From: Rusavskia elegans
Lineage: Eukaryota; Ascomycota; Lecanoromycetes; Teloschistales; Teloschistaceae
DNA length: 64,000 bases
Reading direction: 5' to 3'
NCBI GenBank assembly: GCA_011316305.1
Contig: SAUG01000009.1
Coordinates: 868,001-932,000 of the forward strand
The position numbers and the translations under genes were made by a program. The notes beneath the pieces are model-generated. The model was not told the origin of the DNA. It searched no databases and saw only the letters and a list, made by a program, of their open reading frames with translations. This document shows positions 37,088-47,814 of this stretch, piece by piece. The stretch's first letter is position 1. The number at the start of each line of letters is the position of its first letter.

Positions 37088-37293
37088 ACACAGTCAGAGG
37101 GAGAACGAGTAGTAGAGTGGTTTCTGCTTGGCTACGGATACTGGAATCTAACCCGAAATTGACTGAGCGGATGATGAGTAAGCGCTAAGGTAGCCGGTCT
37201 CGAATGGAAGCAAAGCGTCTCAACATACAAGTAGCACTTGAATCATCCAACGTACCAGCGGAGAGCGTGCGGATTTGTCCCGAGCTGATACAG

Positions 37294-38382
37294 ATGCACA
37301 AGCCACTCAGATGGACATCAAGAACATCTCATCGGTTCCCAACGCGGCATCCTGCCTCTTTGAGGTTCCGACCCTCCTTAGCTTTCACGACTACCTTTCT
37401 ACGAGCTTTCACTATTGATCCCAACACGCCTTGCAATACTTGTGCATGTCAAGATCAGGTGCCTTCGAATCTCGACATCGACCGAACTAGGCCACTGAAC
37501 AATACCGTCCCATATCATAACCAACACATCGTCATCTCCACCGGCAAAAGTGATTGGGAGAGTCGAATCGAGAATGAAAGTGGAGGAGCCAATATGGCAA
37601 AGACGTTGAAGGAGATGACAAAAAGAAAAGCTGGGCGCGATGATGTATGCCTTTCTATCATACAAGGTTGTTCTGTAACCGAGATGTGGAAAACGTCCTG
37701 ATGACGACCAGTACAGCCCATTCCAGTGACTATGATCAGCAACTCCTCTTTCCCAACAAGTCCCCCTCTCCAACCTCATGGCAATCTGAATGAACCCAGC
37801 AGCAGTTGCGCTTCAGGGTCCCTTTATCTGTTTCCTCAATTCCTCTTCTTTCCGGGAATTCTCAACACCCAGGCCCACCACAACCAGCTCGTCCATACCT
37901 ACCTCAGCTCTGGGGAGGTCAGAGATCCGAACACTGCGTTGCCCTCTGGATTCATTAAGCCGCGCCGAATAACAACACCAACTATCCTGATCTGCAGCCA
38001 TGCCTCTCGCGACCGCAGATGCGGCATCCTAGGTCCGCTCCTCCATCGCGAATTCGCGACCTGTGCGCAGAAGGAGGGGATACACATCGATGCGGCAATG
38101 ATCAGCCATGTTGGAGGCCATTCTTTCGCAGGGAACGTCATTGTCTACATACCACCGGATTACACTGTCGAAGCAAAGCAATCAATAGGAGGGAAAGATA
38201 TTAGTTCACCGTTGGCCGGGATGGGGATCTGGTATGGTAGAGTAGAACCGAAGCATGTACAGGGAATCCTTGATGTGACGGTGAGGAAAGGAAATATCAT
38301 TGGCGAACTGTGGAGAGGAGCTTTGGAGTCGCAAACAAGGAGTAAAGAAAACGTTGGATGGACTGTAATAGACAATAGGTAG
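37294..38382 (+). CDS. AIM32: Sucrase/ferredoxin-like protein Aim32 (mitochondrial Fe-S thioredoxin-like)
   Basis: Exon 1 (37294-37644) and exon 2 (37717-38382) give 338 aa. Exon 1 starts with an Arg-rich, probably mitochondrial leader, then CNTCACQDQVPSNLDIDR, PYHNQHIVISTGKSDWESRI. Exon 2 has MISNSSFPTSPPL, then ILICSHASRDRRCGILGPLL and MISHVGGHSFAGNVIVYIPP, the Cys-x8-Cys and H-x-G-G-H motifs typical of this thioredoxin-like [2Fe-2S] family. Yeast Aim32 sits in the mitochondrial matrix and intermembrane space and serves redox quality control. Acceptor choice matters: CCAG at 37710-37711 breaks the frame, ACAG at 37715-37716 keeps it. Confidence 0.87.
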
Positions 38383-38409
38383 AGCGGCTGTGATAGACAA
38401 TTGCTGGCG

Positions 38410-38609
38410 CTATCCCTTCCGCTGCTAGGGTCGCCGTCTTAGGGCTCTCGGTGAGCAGAAGAATCTGGACACTGAGCCTATAGTCTTATACATTGGCAGG
38501 GCATTCGATTTGGCTGGCTCATCCGCCAAGTCCAAGTGTCCGAACAATTCTGCTCACCGAGAGCGGATTGTAACTCCACGGCGACCCTCAGTAGCAGCGG
38601 AAGGGATAG
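38410..38609. repeat. MITE-like inverted-repeat element (200 bp)
   Basis: The left arm starts ctatcccttccgctgcta at 38410 and runs through gggtcgccgt and gctctcggtgagcagaa to ggacact near 38472. The reverse complement of the sequence ending at 38609 gives the same blocks in the same order with small gaps. The arms are about 65-75 bp with a short spacer. The outermost bases offer a TA at each end. No frame is present. It lies 30 bp after the AIM32 stop codon and so may form the 3' end of that transcript. Confidence 0.7.
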
Positions 38610-38852
38610 GGTCCATGGGCCGACTGCTGAGATGAACACTGACATCCGCTTGTGAGTATCGCCCCGGAATCTACCACAATGGATTTGATTGTGTGGATGT
38701 GCTGACATGCGTTACTACAGCAGTATCTAAAAAATCGTTAGAATTCACCGAATGTCGAGCGCCCCTTATTGCGACTGACTATACAACGAAGCCGCATTTG
38801 GCTTCAAACACTAAGCTTCTCGCTCGACATCCTTGCTCCGTCAACCCTAGCC

Positions 38853-40030
38853 TTAATACTTCTGCATGGCGACATCCCTTGCAAAATCCGGGCTCCCATG
38901 TTTCGGCTTCACGTCAATACTAAAATGACTGAATCTGCAATGGTCCGTCTCACCCAGCTGGTCCTTGGCAATATACTTGCTGGCTTCCATGATATCCGCC
39001 GCTACCTTGTCCGCCGTCTCGACCTTTGGATTCAAGGGATTGGTGACGCCAATGGAAGCAACTTACTTCACACCATTCGCATCTCGTCGGATCGTCTCGC
39101 CGATTTGTTTGTAGACGCTCGTCTTATCTTTCTCCGAGGCCAACTGAATGAGGAAGTATCCGGCGTTCATGGCAAACAGCGAGGGCAATAACGCCACATA
39201 TTATGGTACTTCTCCGGAATGCACGGAATCGCAGTCACCTCCAGGACAGGTACGGATCCCAATGTTGACCCTTTCCTGTGACGCAAGCGATCCAAGACCT
39301 GGTTGTTCAGATCGACAAAGGTCTTCAACAACTCTGCACCTGTCCACGGATTTCTCGAATCCTTCTTGCTTGCCAAGCGACCTTCGGTGAAGTCCATCGA
39401 CACTCTTTTCGCACCAGCCTCAAAACAGCCGCGGATGTCCTTCTCGCACTCATTTACCAGGCCCTTCACGAATTGATCCTTGCTATACCCCTCGACGCTG
39501 CCATTCAGCGGATACAGCAAATATAGCATACTGGGCGCAATGACGGCATACTTCATCGCGTGTCTTGTCCCTTCGGCATAGGGCGCGCTCCTCTTAAAAT
39601 TCTGGTACGCATGCGTGTTGTGCTTAAAAGGTCCACTTGTCAATCGTGGCAGCTGTCTGTGACGGTTATTGTCAAGAATGGCAAAGTATTGACCGTCGGC
39701 TGCGAGGTTGGACGCTAGGCCTGCGCCGCCGAGGGTGTCGGTGATAGGGTAGGTTACAAAAGATGAAGCGCGTTATTCGCCGTCTGAAAGCAACGTTTCG
39801 CCCGCCTGGGCCATTTCCTGGACCGAGTCTTCTGCAGCCTTGTCTTAGCCGCGATTAGAGCGTCCTTATCGACGGCCCCGGCGTCGAAATCGCACAGGCT
39901 TTCTGCAAGACTAGTTTGTGTTAGTCCGGATCGTCTGTGAATTGCGGAAGACGCAATCGAGTTTATAGATATATGCATTGCGGTCGAGGCAGAGAGCCAA
40001 CAATCTCAATATCGGCATGTTTTTTGGGTG
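38853..40030 (-). pseudogene. Decayed cobalamin-independent methionine synthase-like (MetE/UROD-like) gene
   Basis: Read on the minus strand from about 40020, fragments appear in the order expected for fungal MetE-like proteins: ADIEIVGSLPRP, DFDAGAVDKDALIAA, SDGE then RASSFVTYPITDTLGGAG, MKYAVIAPSMLYLLYPLNGS, SMDFTEGRLASKKD, TFVDLNNQVLDRL, RTCPGGDCDSVHSG, FAMNAGYFLIQLASEKDK, GVTNPLNPKVETADK and HGSPDFARDVAMQK. They lie in different frames (shifts near 39870 and 39255) and are cut by TAA stops at 39773-39775, 39201-39203 and 39063-39065. At least one TAA stands where CAA would be expected, a change RIP can make. With this many defects the gene cannot give a full protein. Confidence 0.8.
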
Positions 40031-40828
40031 GCTATGTCTCTGCCTTACAGGGTCTCTGTCTAAGCCGTAAGCAAATTCTGTTCTCTACTTTCTCTAGAAC
40101 TAGGGTAAGTTCGTAGTTTCACTCTGTTAGTAGATGTATGAGGCCTCCCTTGGCTACGCTTACCCGCTTTCTTATCCCGATTCAGGGTCCCCCAAAAGCA
40201 GAACAGCCAAGCTTGATGGCTTGCATAAGCCTTGTTTAACCGACGGTTATTATCCCTAGACTCGCTTTCCGAGTCATGCAAAGCTTCTTTCAACGACTCC
40301 AGAGCGACTTACTGTAGGGAAGATGGCGACATCAGTCACATCACAAGGATATCATTCAAATTAGTGATGGAATGAAATTCAAGCGAACCAGTCGTCGAGA
40401 TGGTTCGTTCATCTTGCCAAATCTGGTTGTCCAGCGCCCGGTCAGTCCCGTCACATCATTTATAGTCGTTAGATTTCAACGAGTGGAGACATCCTTGCGA
40501 CATATGAAAAAAAAGCTTGCCCTGTGAAGGTGTGGTAATATCGGATTTCCATGTGTTTTAAAGTGCGTCGCACGTGCAGCAGTTCCCTTGGATGATTGTC
40601 GTTGTTGACCGCGTTGATTCTCTCCATCATCACCGATGTCCAGGTCATTAGGTGTGAGCTCTCGTCCTCTGCATTCCTTACCACCATGGAATATCGCTAA
40701 TGTTTCTCCTCAGCGGTCGTGATTGCCGGAAGAGCCAGCTCGACGGAGGATATACTCTTTACAACGTGTCTAAAGGCAACTTATGCCTTGCCTCGTGTTT
40801 CAAAGTCCATTGCCTGATTGCGAGGTAG
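40031..40828. other. Intergenic, no supported gene
   Basis: Short frames only. I looked here for the missing 5' half of the membrane-protein fragment that follows and did not find it. Confidence 0.5.
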
Positions 40829-41173
40829 TTGATCTACGTCTACAGCGTCTTCTACTTCCCTATCGAGTTCTGGCTCGCCATGGCCATCCTCGAGCTCGTT
40901 CTCGAGACTATCATCCTCCTTCTCCCAGTCCGAGAACTCTATCGCCTGCATTTCTCGCAGAGGAAGAAGTACCTGTGCACGGCGATCTTCGCTCTCGGCG
41001 GCTTTGTCATCCTCACGGGCATCATGCGCATAGTTGGACTTTACAAACACGGTCAAACGGATATCGATCTCACTCGGGGAGCTATGTGGCTCAATGTACT
41101 TCTTGACACGGCTATCCTATGCGCTTTTCACCCTCTTTGCGCCCTCTTGTACCTCGCTTGCTGTGGTTATTGA
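40829..41173 (+). pseudogene. 3' fragment of a rhodopsin-domain-type membrane protein
   Basis: After an acceptor-like GAGGTAG the frame reads VYSVFYFPIEFWLAMAILEL, ETIILLLPVRELYRL, YLCTAIFALGGFVILTGIMR, then LTRGAMWLNVLLDTAILCAF. This matches helices V-VII of the fungal rhodopsin-domain family seen at 22.4 and 28.3 kb. The first half of the protein is absent upstream, no start codon is present, and the usual C-terminal ACLPxLRPLF motif is blurred. I take it for a truncated remnant. It sits beside the MetE-like pseudogene, so this 2-kb patch looks generally decayed. Confidence 0.55.
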
Positions 41174-42066
41174 ACATGTGGCACACATTCCGCGGTTACT
41201 GGACGGTGCATCCAACGTAGGAGACACAGTGGCTGGCTAGCAGTAGCCAAGAACATGCACGACAGTAATGCAAGCGCTTACGTATATGATGGCACTAGTA
41301 GTAGTCATTGTAAGCACTCGACATACTAGAGGTGGTGGAGACGTGAAGGAGATGGTAAGCAACGATGTGATAGCGGGGGACGCAGGAGCAAATTGTAATT
41401 GAAATGCGCAGGCTTCATGAGACGTATCGATGAATAGGGCTGCTAGCGACACAAATCCCATGAAAAGACATTACCTTCCTACGACCGCCATATTTGAGAC
41501 CAAAGAATTTTTCCAAAGACGAGCCCAGGAACCAGTCAATGAACCTCATCTCCGCGCGGGGAAAGAGAGGTGGGGTTAAATTGAACCGCAGGCGACATCA
41601 CGTGATCGGGCGTCTACTCGAAACGTCCCGCGCGGCGCGCGACTCACCTTTGTAGTCTCTTTCAACGTCATCGTTAACGGGCTAAGCAGTCATCCAATTG
41701 TGATTCCATGAAGATCCAGTACTGCTCTCCATCTAGTAACAACGCAATTCCTGCAGCTATACAGCGGTATTTGAACAACCCATCGCAAAATTCTGACTTC
41801 GACGTATCGATTGTTGTATCAGCCTTACAACCCAATCTTTGAGGCAACCAGCTTGTGTGCCTTCAGCGATGTAGTCTACTCAGATCTCAGTATGTAACTC
41901 GTAGGTGTTCTCAGTGAGTGACATATGGTGATCGTGTTGATCCGTAAAGAACCAACAGTGATGAAGTACGCCGACACAACAACACAATTGTAATATCTGG
42001 TGCGCAACACTGATATTCTGGTATTCCTTGCTGAGCAATACAGTCATCTGACAGCGATTCTTCGAT
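41174..42066. other. Upstream region of TDP1, no supported gene
   Basis: No gene seen. GC-rich promoter-like sequence lies near 41,560-41,650. Confidence 0.5.
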
Positions 42067-44022
42067 ATGTCTTTGGCCGAGCAGGAGGAAGCGGACCTGA
42101 GGCAGGCAATTGAGATGTCACTGCGAGAAGAGTCCAGCAATCCACAGAAAAACCACGAAGTCATCGTCGTCGACAGTGATTCTTCGACTACCGATGATGA
42201 GGCACCTGCTGTGGATTTTGCTCATCGAACCAAGACACCGGAGACAGAGCCAGCTTCTAATCTACCAATGATGGGCATCCTGGGATTGGATCGCAAGGCT
42301 ATGGAGCAGGAGCGGCTGGCTAGGAAGCGCAAGGCGTCCATTTCGCCACCACCAGTTCGTAAGAGCGCCAAGCTCTCAGAGACAACACTGGAGAAGCCCA
42401 CTAGCTCAGCAAGCATGCGACAGATTGATGCCCCAAGCAAGATTGTACCCTCATTCCATTTTAGCAAGCTGCCTTATGCCAATGGTGCCGTCATGAAAAC
42501 CTGGGCGCTCGGCCATCCAAGGGACAATGACATCAAGCTTGAAGAAGTGCTGCAAAAAGATGATCTCGTTCTGGCAGTGCTCAGCTCCTTCCAATGGGAC
42601 GTTGAATGGTTACTCCGCAAGGTCAATACCAAAAACACGCAATTGGTCTTCGTCATGCAAGCCGATGACGATGATATCAAAGCCGAGTATAGAAATGAGA
42701 CTGCAACCATGCCGAATGTTCGCCTCTGTTTCCCTTCTATGAAGGGCCAGGTCAACTGCATGCATTCCAAGCTGATGTTGCTGTCCTATCCCGCACATCT
42801 TCGAATCGTAGTGCCGACGGCGAATCTCGTACCCTACGATTGGGGCGAGACAGGCATCATGGAGAATACCGTCTTCCTCGTCGATCTACCAAGGCTCTTA
42901 CCCAAATCATCGACCTCAGCATCTCCCAAGATGACCAACTTCGGCGAGGATTTGATCCATTTTCTCGGGGCTATGGACCTGGAGCAATCGATCACCGACA
43001 GCATGCACCACTTCGACTTTTCAGCCACCATCGACCTCGCTTTCGTACACACCATCGGTGGCGCGAATACCAGTGATGGCCCTTCCTGGCGCCGTACCGG
43101 ATACTGTGGGCTCGGACGAGCCATATCCCAACTCGGACTCGCCACGGAAGACCCATTGAACATCGACTACATCACCTCATCCGTCGGATCACTGAAAACC
43201 GCCTTCCTGACTACACTATACCTTGCGGCCCAAGGCGACCAAGGTATAGCCGTCTACAACTGGCGCACCACTCCAGCCAGCAAGCTCTCAAAGCTGGTAG
43301 ACAGAAACATGCAAGCAGCTCAACAGAATGCACAGAAGCAAATGGCGGCGGGTTTCCGAATCTACTTCCCATCACTGGAAACAGTGCATGCATCGACCGG
43401 CGGACCGAACAATGGCGGTACGATCTGTTTCCAGTCGAAATGGTGGAATTCCCCAACCTTCCCACGGAATCTTCTTCGTGATTGCAAGAGTCGACGGGAG
43501 GGGATGTTGATGCATAATAAGGTACCGACTCAACTCCTACAAGCACCCCTTTCAATCTCTCTCAACATCTTTATCTGGCTAACCGCAGCCCGATTGGGAA
43601 TAATATAGATCATGTACGTGTACCCAACATCAACATCTCGCGATTCTGCTCCAAGCCATTCAGCCGAATCCAACTCCTGGGCCTACATCGGCTCAGCTAA
43701 TTGCTCCGAAAGCGCCTGGGGCCGTCTGGCCAAAGATCGGCAGACCAAAGAACCGAAACTCAATTGCCGGAACTGGGAATGCGGTGTTATCGTGCCATTC
43801 CGAAAGGCGGCAGCTATGGCCGCTGGTCACCAGGACAGTTTTACGGTACCCAATACAGATGAGGATGGCGAAGCACATTTCGTGAAAGATGGAAAGGCCA
43901 AGATAAAGACACAAACAATGACATCCGGGTTGAAGGCATTTGAAAAGGTGATGCCAGTTCCAATCCAGTACCCAGGGAAGAAGTATGGTAATGATGACAA
44001 ACCCTGGTTCTACACGGAGTAA
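42067..44022 (+). CDS. TDP1: Tyrosyl-DNA phosphodiesterase 1
   Basis: Exons 42067-43521 and 43609-44022 give 622 aa. Tdp1 clears topoisomerase I peptides from DNA 3' ends in the nucleus. The start MSLAEQEEADLRQAIEMSLR forms a ubiquitin-interacting-like helix (acidic, then AIxMSL), followed by a SUMO-interaction-like VIVVDSDSS. The first HKD motif is MHSKLMLLSY (His233, Lys235) with NLVPYDWG after it. The second is MHNK (His483, Lys485) split from IMYVYP by an 87-nt intron, followed by YIGSANCSESAWGRL. The C-terminus PWFYTE is within the usual range. The intron uses GTACCG and ATATAG. Confidence 0.95.
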
Positions 44023-45626
44023 AGGGGTTGCGGATTCGGGGCTTCAGGATCAGTAGATCACTCGACCAACATCAATCTTCAAAAAACCCTTACTATTGTA
44101 TGAAAGAGGAGCGAACAGTTCCTGAGCAATCAACATGGACATGACAGGTTGCATTACATGAATCCGTGTGTTCAATATCGATGAATTTGTATACCTAGCG
44201 TAGTATACACATATCCTTATCCGAGCGAGCGGAAATTCTTACCCCGTGAAACCCATGTGGCAGCAAATCTAAATATATGCTTCTGTTCAAAAGTTGCCCA
44301 ACCTAACCATCACCCCCCGCTGGCGAAAAACCACTTATCACACCACATCATATCCCATTCCAACCTCCACAACCTCCACCACCAAAACCTCACTCAATCT
44401 TCCACCAGAATACGAACCCTTTCCACTCACTCACTCCGCACTCTCCATATCAGACCCCCATAGTCGACCGCCCTTTTTCACACTCAAATAACTACCCAAA
44501 ACCCTGCCAAATAACAACACAACAACACGCCTACGCTTTATCGGGCCAGCTTAGCAATACAAGCAAGCTAACTTACATATCTCGTGTAATTACGGCTAGG
44601 ATGAAAAATTACGAAATATATAGCAGTTTTGCAGTTGGAATATATGTGATTTCCCTGAGCGCTATCCCTATCTTATCCTATTATAATAAATTATATTTTG
44701 TTATGGCTATGCACCGACGTACGTCCGCTTATGGCATCTTAATTTATAGTAAGATAGAAGGATAGCGAGGGAGAAGGGACAGAAGGCAAGGGTCTTTGAG
44801 AGTCGGGGTATGATGGGAGGGAGGGGGAGGTAGGTAGATACGAAGAGAGGTTTCAGCAAATGAACGCAGACAGAGTAAGTAAGTGAAGGAAGACAAAGAG
44901 GGGCTATAGAAGCACGGGACCAAGCAGAGGGAACAAGCAGCATAGAGCAACGAAACCGGGCACAAGGCAATCCAATATGAAAGTGATAAAACGGTTGAAT
45001 TATGGGATCCCCCAATATCCACGCAGATCGAACACACCAGCATGCAACAAGAAAATCCTTTCCCGGAAAAGATCGGTATCTAAAGGACGCGCCCATTGGA
45101 AATATTTCCCAGATTGTTTTCCCGGAAACGGTAATCCAAAATGAAGCGCCATCAAAATATTCTAGACTGCTCCCCAAAAACGGCATCCAAGATGAAACCA
45201 CAACCCATATGCAGAGGAAACATCGTATCTCCCATTATCTGCCATCCATCTCGCACGCACACGACAAACTGGACTTGAATTGAAGCATATGCAAAAGAAC
45301 TTCATAAGATCCAACTCCTCCCTGAATTACGGCCATGTGCCTATATGATCCAACTCCTTCGTATGTTATAGCCATGTGGCCCAGACAAAGAGAGTGAAAT
45401 CGAGTAAATGATAGCAGTGATTATGGCCTTCGCAATTGTTTGGTTCTGCCTCAGACGAGGAGGAGAGCCAGATTGAGTAGATGACACCCATGACTACTAC
45501 CATCGCCGATGTCGGTCGGAGATTGTTGCAATGCAGATTTGTTCGCGAGTTGTTCACAGTTCGCTGCAAGTAATGGTCGGCCAGAGGTAGAGGCCTGAGC
45601 CGGCCTTTTTTTGATAGCGGCAGGCT
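44023..45626. other. 1.6 kb convergent intergenic region
   Basis: This lies between the 3' ends of TDP1 and the F-box-like gene. A CA/CT-rich low-complexity stretch covers about 44,310-44,500. Minus-strand frames at 44707-45201 have no motif. No gene is called. Confidence 0.5.
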
Positions 45627-47378
45627 TCATGCAGCATCAGGTTGTTCCTCAGGTATGAGATCTTCGAGCGTAAGCTCGCTGAGGGATGGCAACGGTGGCG
45701 AGAGTTGAAACGGAGTGTGCAGGCGTCGCCTCATCCAAGCCATCCACCACTCATGGTCAGATTTACGATCGCTGGTTGGATCGTAACTGATATGGCGGGT
45801 TATATTGAGCACTTGTTGCGGGTCGTGGAGGTTCCCGGTAGGGAAGTTGCAACTGATAAAAGACTTCCCTTCGACGATATCATTGATGGCTTGCGGAAAA
45901 ACTTCAGACTTATAGATGGCTCCGCGCCTCTTTTGTAAGATTTCTCGGCTCACAGATTGATCATTGTACCATTGGGCTCGGGCGACTTGCCAGGCAGCAT
46001 CTTCTTTCACGACTTCAAACAACTCTGAACTCTGGTCAGGGGCGGGATCTCCATCAAAAACCAACGTGAAAGAGTGGGCAGGCATGCCGTTGGCAGATAG
46101 TGCTGATGCTTCAGTTATCCATTGACAAAAGCTTGTGCCGATCCAGCTCAAGCAAAATCTACCATGGGTATCCCACCTTTCTCCCTCGTCCTGACCGGAG
46201 TATTGCACGAGCTCCTTGGCCTGAAAGTGCAGATCCCGTGTCTTCGCTCTTGGTCGAGTAGCCAAGAGGGTTCTCCAGATATTGACGCGGCGCTCTATAT
46301 GGAGCTGTGGGTTTTGTACGCAGAATGGGATAAGGCCTAGCACGTGGCTTTCCGGACGTGCGACGGATCGCCTGTGTTCATGGAGCACGACTTTCCTGAT
46401 TCCAAGGCATGTCGCCTGCGAGATAGACTTGAAAAAGCGGACGGCGGCTGCCGCGGCAGAGAAACGCCAACGGACACGTTTCCAAGGGGTCCCTTCGACT
46501 TCTTTATCTTCATAGAGACCGAGACAACCTCGTGCCGCGCCTCCAAGGTTTGGAGCAGAGAGACCGGCACTCGTATTTAACTGGGCGAGTTCATCATCCG
46601 AGGGGATCATCCAAGGGTCAGGGCTAGACATAGAAAGCACACTGCGAAGGAGTGAAGCTCCTTCATGCCCGGCTTGTTGTGATTGCTCGGCGTGGATCCT
46701 GATGTGCTCATCACGCTCTCGTGCATCTTCGCCCTCCCAGAGCCAGACCTCGGGGTCATTGTCGAACACGGATGGTACTGTGCGGGCGTAATCCTTTTCG
46801 TAGAAGTTGGCAAGAGCCTCGCGAAAGTCGGTGTCGTTTGAAAGAAGCTCGATCATGTAGCTTTGGAAGGCGATGAATGACGAGTCTGCCTCGCCCCAAC
46901 TAGAAGCGGGCTCCAAGGCGAATTTGGAACAAATCCCAGGGCCAGACTGGTCATACGGGTGGCAGAGTAACGGAGCAAACGGTGGGTACTTGAGAGCTAG
47001 TTTGGCATTCACGTCCGGGGTCTGGTAACGGCGAAGTGGAAGCCATTTCAACGAGTCAAGGGTCTTGACCCTGCCCAGATGCATGTACGATAGCAACATG
47101 TCGAAGCGAGCTGATATGGTTCGCTCGGATTCCGAGGGGTCCGTCGATGTGGAAAAGTGCAAAACGTTGCTCCGGAGGGGCAGGTGACACATTTCTGCGG
47201 CGACGGTAGTACAGGTACGCATGAGGGCCAGGTTGATAGGCCGGTTGCCCGAGGCGCGGAGTTTGCCAGAAGCAAGATGGAAATGATAGCCCTCAGGTTC
47301 GAAGACATACAGGTGGTAAATGGTGTCACGCAGCTCGCGGGGAAGGCGGAAGAAGCCTGATGGCGAAGGAGAAGGCAT
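45627..47378 (-). CDS. F-box-like conserved hypothetical protein (583 aa)
   Basis: A single uninterrupted exon starts MPSPSPSGFFRLPRELRDTI. The run FFRLPRELRDTIYHLYVFEP, followed by NLALMRTCTTVAAEM, resembles the short F-box-like opening (LPxELRxxIYxL, then LxxTCRxxxxE) common in Pezizomycotina proteins. The rest has no domain I recognise; the C-terminal half is acidic and Trp-rich. F-box-type proteins often link substrates to SCF ubiquitin ligases, but the many fungal relatives are unstudied. Length, codon usage and clean frame support a real gene. Confidence 0.8.
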   Translation of the reverse strand: MPSPSPSGFFRLPRELRDTIYHLYVFEPEGYHFHLASGKLRASGNRPINLALMRTCTTVAAEMCHLPLRSNVLHFSTSTDPSESERTISARFDMLLSYMHLGRVKTLDSLKWLPLRRYQTPDVNAKLALKYPPFAPLLCHPYDQSGPGICSKFALEPASSWGEADSSFIAFQSYMIELLSNDTDFREALANFYEKDYARTVPSVFDNDPEVWLWEGEDARERDEHIRIHAEQSQQAGHEGASLLRSVLSMSSPDPWMIPSDDELAQLNTSAGLSAPNLGGAARGCLGLYEDKEVEGTPWKRVRWRFSAAAAAVRFFKSISQATCLGIRKVVLHEHRRSVARPESHVLGLIPFCVQNPQLHIERRVNIWRTLLATRPRAKTRDLHFQAKELVQYSGQDEGERWDTHGRFCLSWIGTSFCQWITEASALSANGMPAHSFTLVFDGDPAPDQSSELFEVVKEDAAWQVARAQWYNDQSVSREILQKRRGAIYKSEVFPQAINDIVEGKSFISCNFPTGNLHDPQQVLNITRHISYDPTSDRKSDHEWWMAWMRRRLHTPFQLSPPLPSLSELTLEDLIPEEQPDAA

Positions 47379-47814
47379 CCCCGAGGCTTGTGCGGGTTAA
47401 GTGCGCAGCGTGTCCGAGGCGAAAAGGGGGACCAGGATGAGGAAGCTTCAGCACCGAGGAGAAGAGGGTATAGGATTGTGGACGGCTCGGTCGAGTGCGA
47501 TAACTTGATGTTGGGGGAAATCGAGGAAATGGGAAGGAGTTGCAAGTGCTGGATGTTTTCATGCATCTTATAGACGCTAGGAAGGTGAGTCAGACCTGAC
47601 TCATAAGGTACTCATGGGGTGATTATTACCCCGCCCTAGTACGCCCTACACTAAGCCAAAAGAGGACAGCCTTGACCGGGCGCGGCGCCAAAGGAAAGGT
47701 TAGGTTAGGGTTAGGGTCAAATCAAGGGATACTTGTACGTCATAATTCTTGGTGTCACCATACAACACCCTGTGTGTGTAGCACCCCCTGCGCTGCGCCG
47801 CCACCTCAACCTCA
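47379..47814. other. Intergenic with a short telomere-like repeat
   Basis: This is the upstream region of the F-box-like gene. Apart from the short telomere-like run listed separately I see nothing. Confidence 0.5.
47699..47716 (+). repeat. Short interstitial telomere-like run (about three units)
   Basis: The sequence ggttaggttagggttaggg contains one TTAGG and two TTAGGG units. It could bind telobox factors of the Tbf1/Rap1 type upstream of the F-box-like gene, or mark a healed break. Three units are too few to decide. Confidence 0.5.

Noticed and set aside
39018..39066. GTAAGT at the MetE-like stop codon as a real splice donor
   Set aside because: The sequence right after it (GVTNPLNPKVETADK) is conserved coding sequence in the same frame, so the TAA is a nonsense change.
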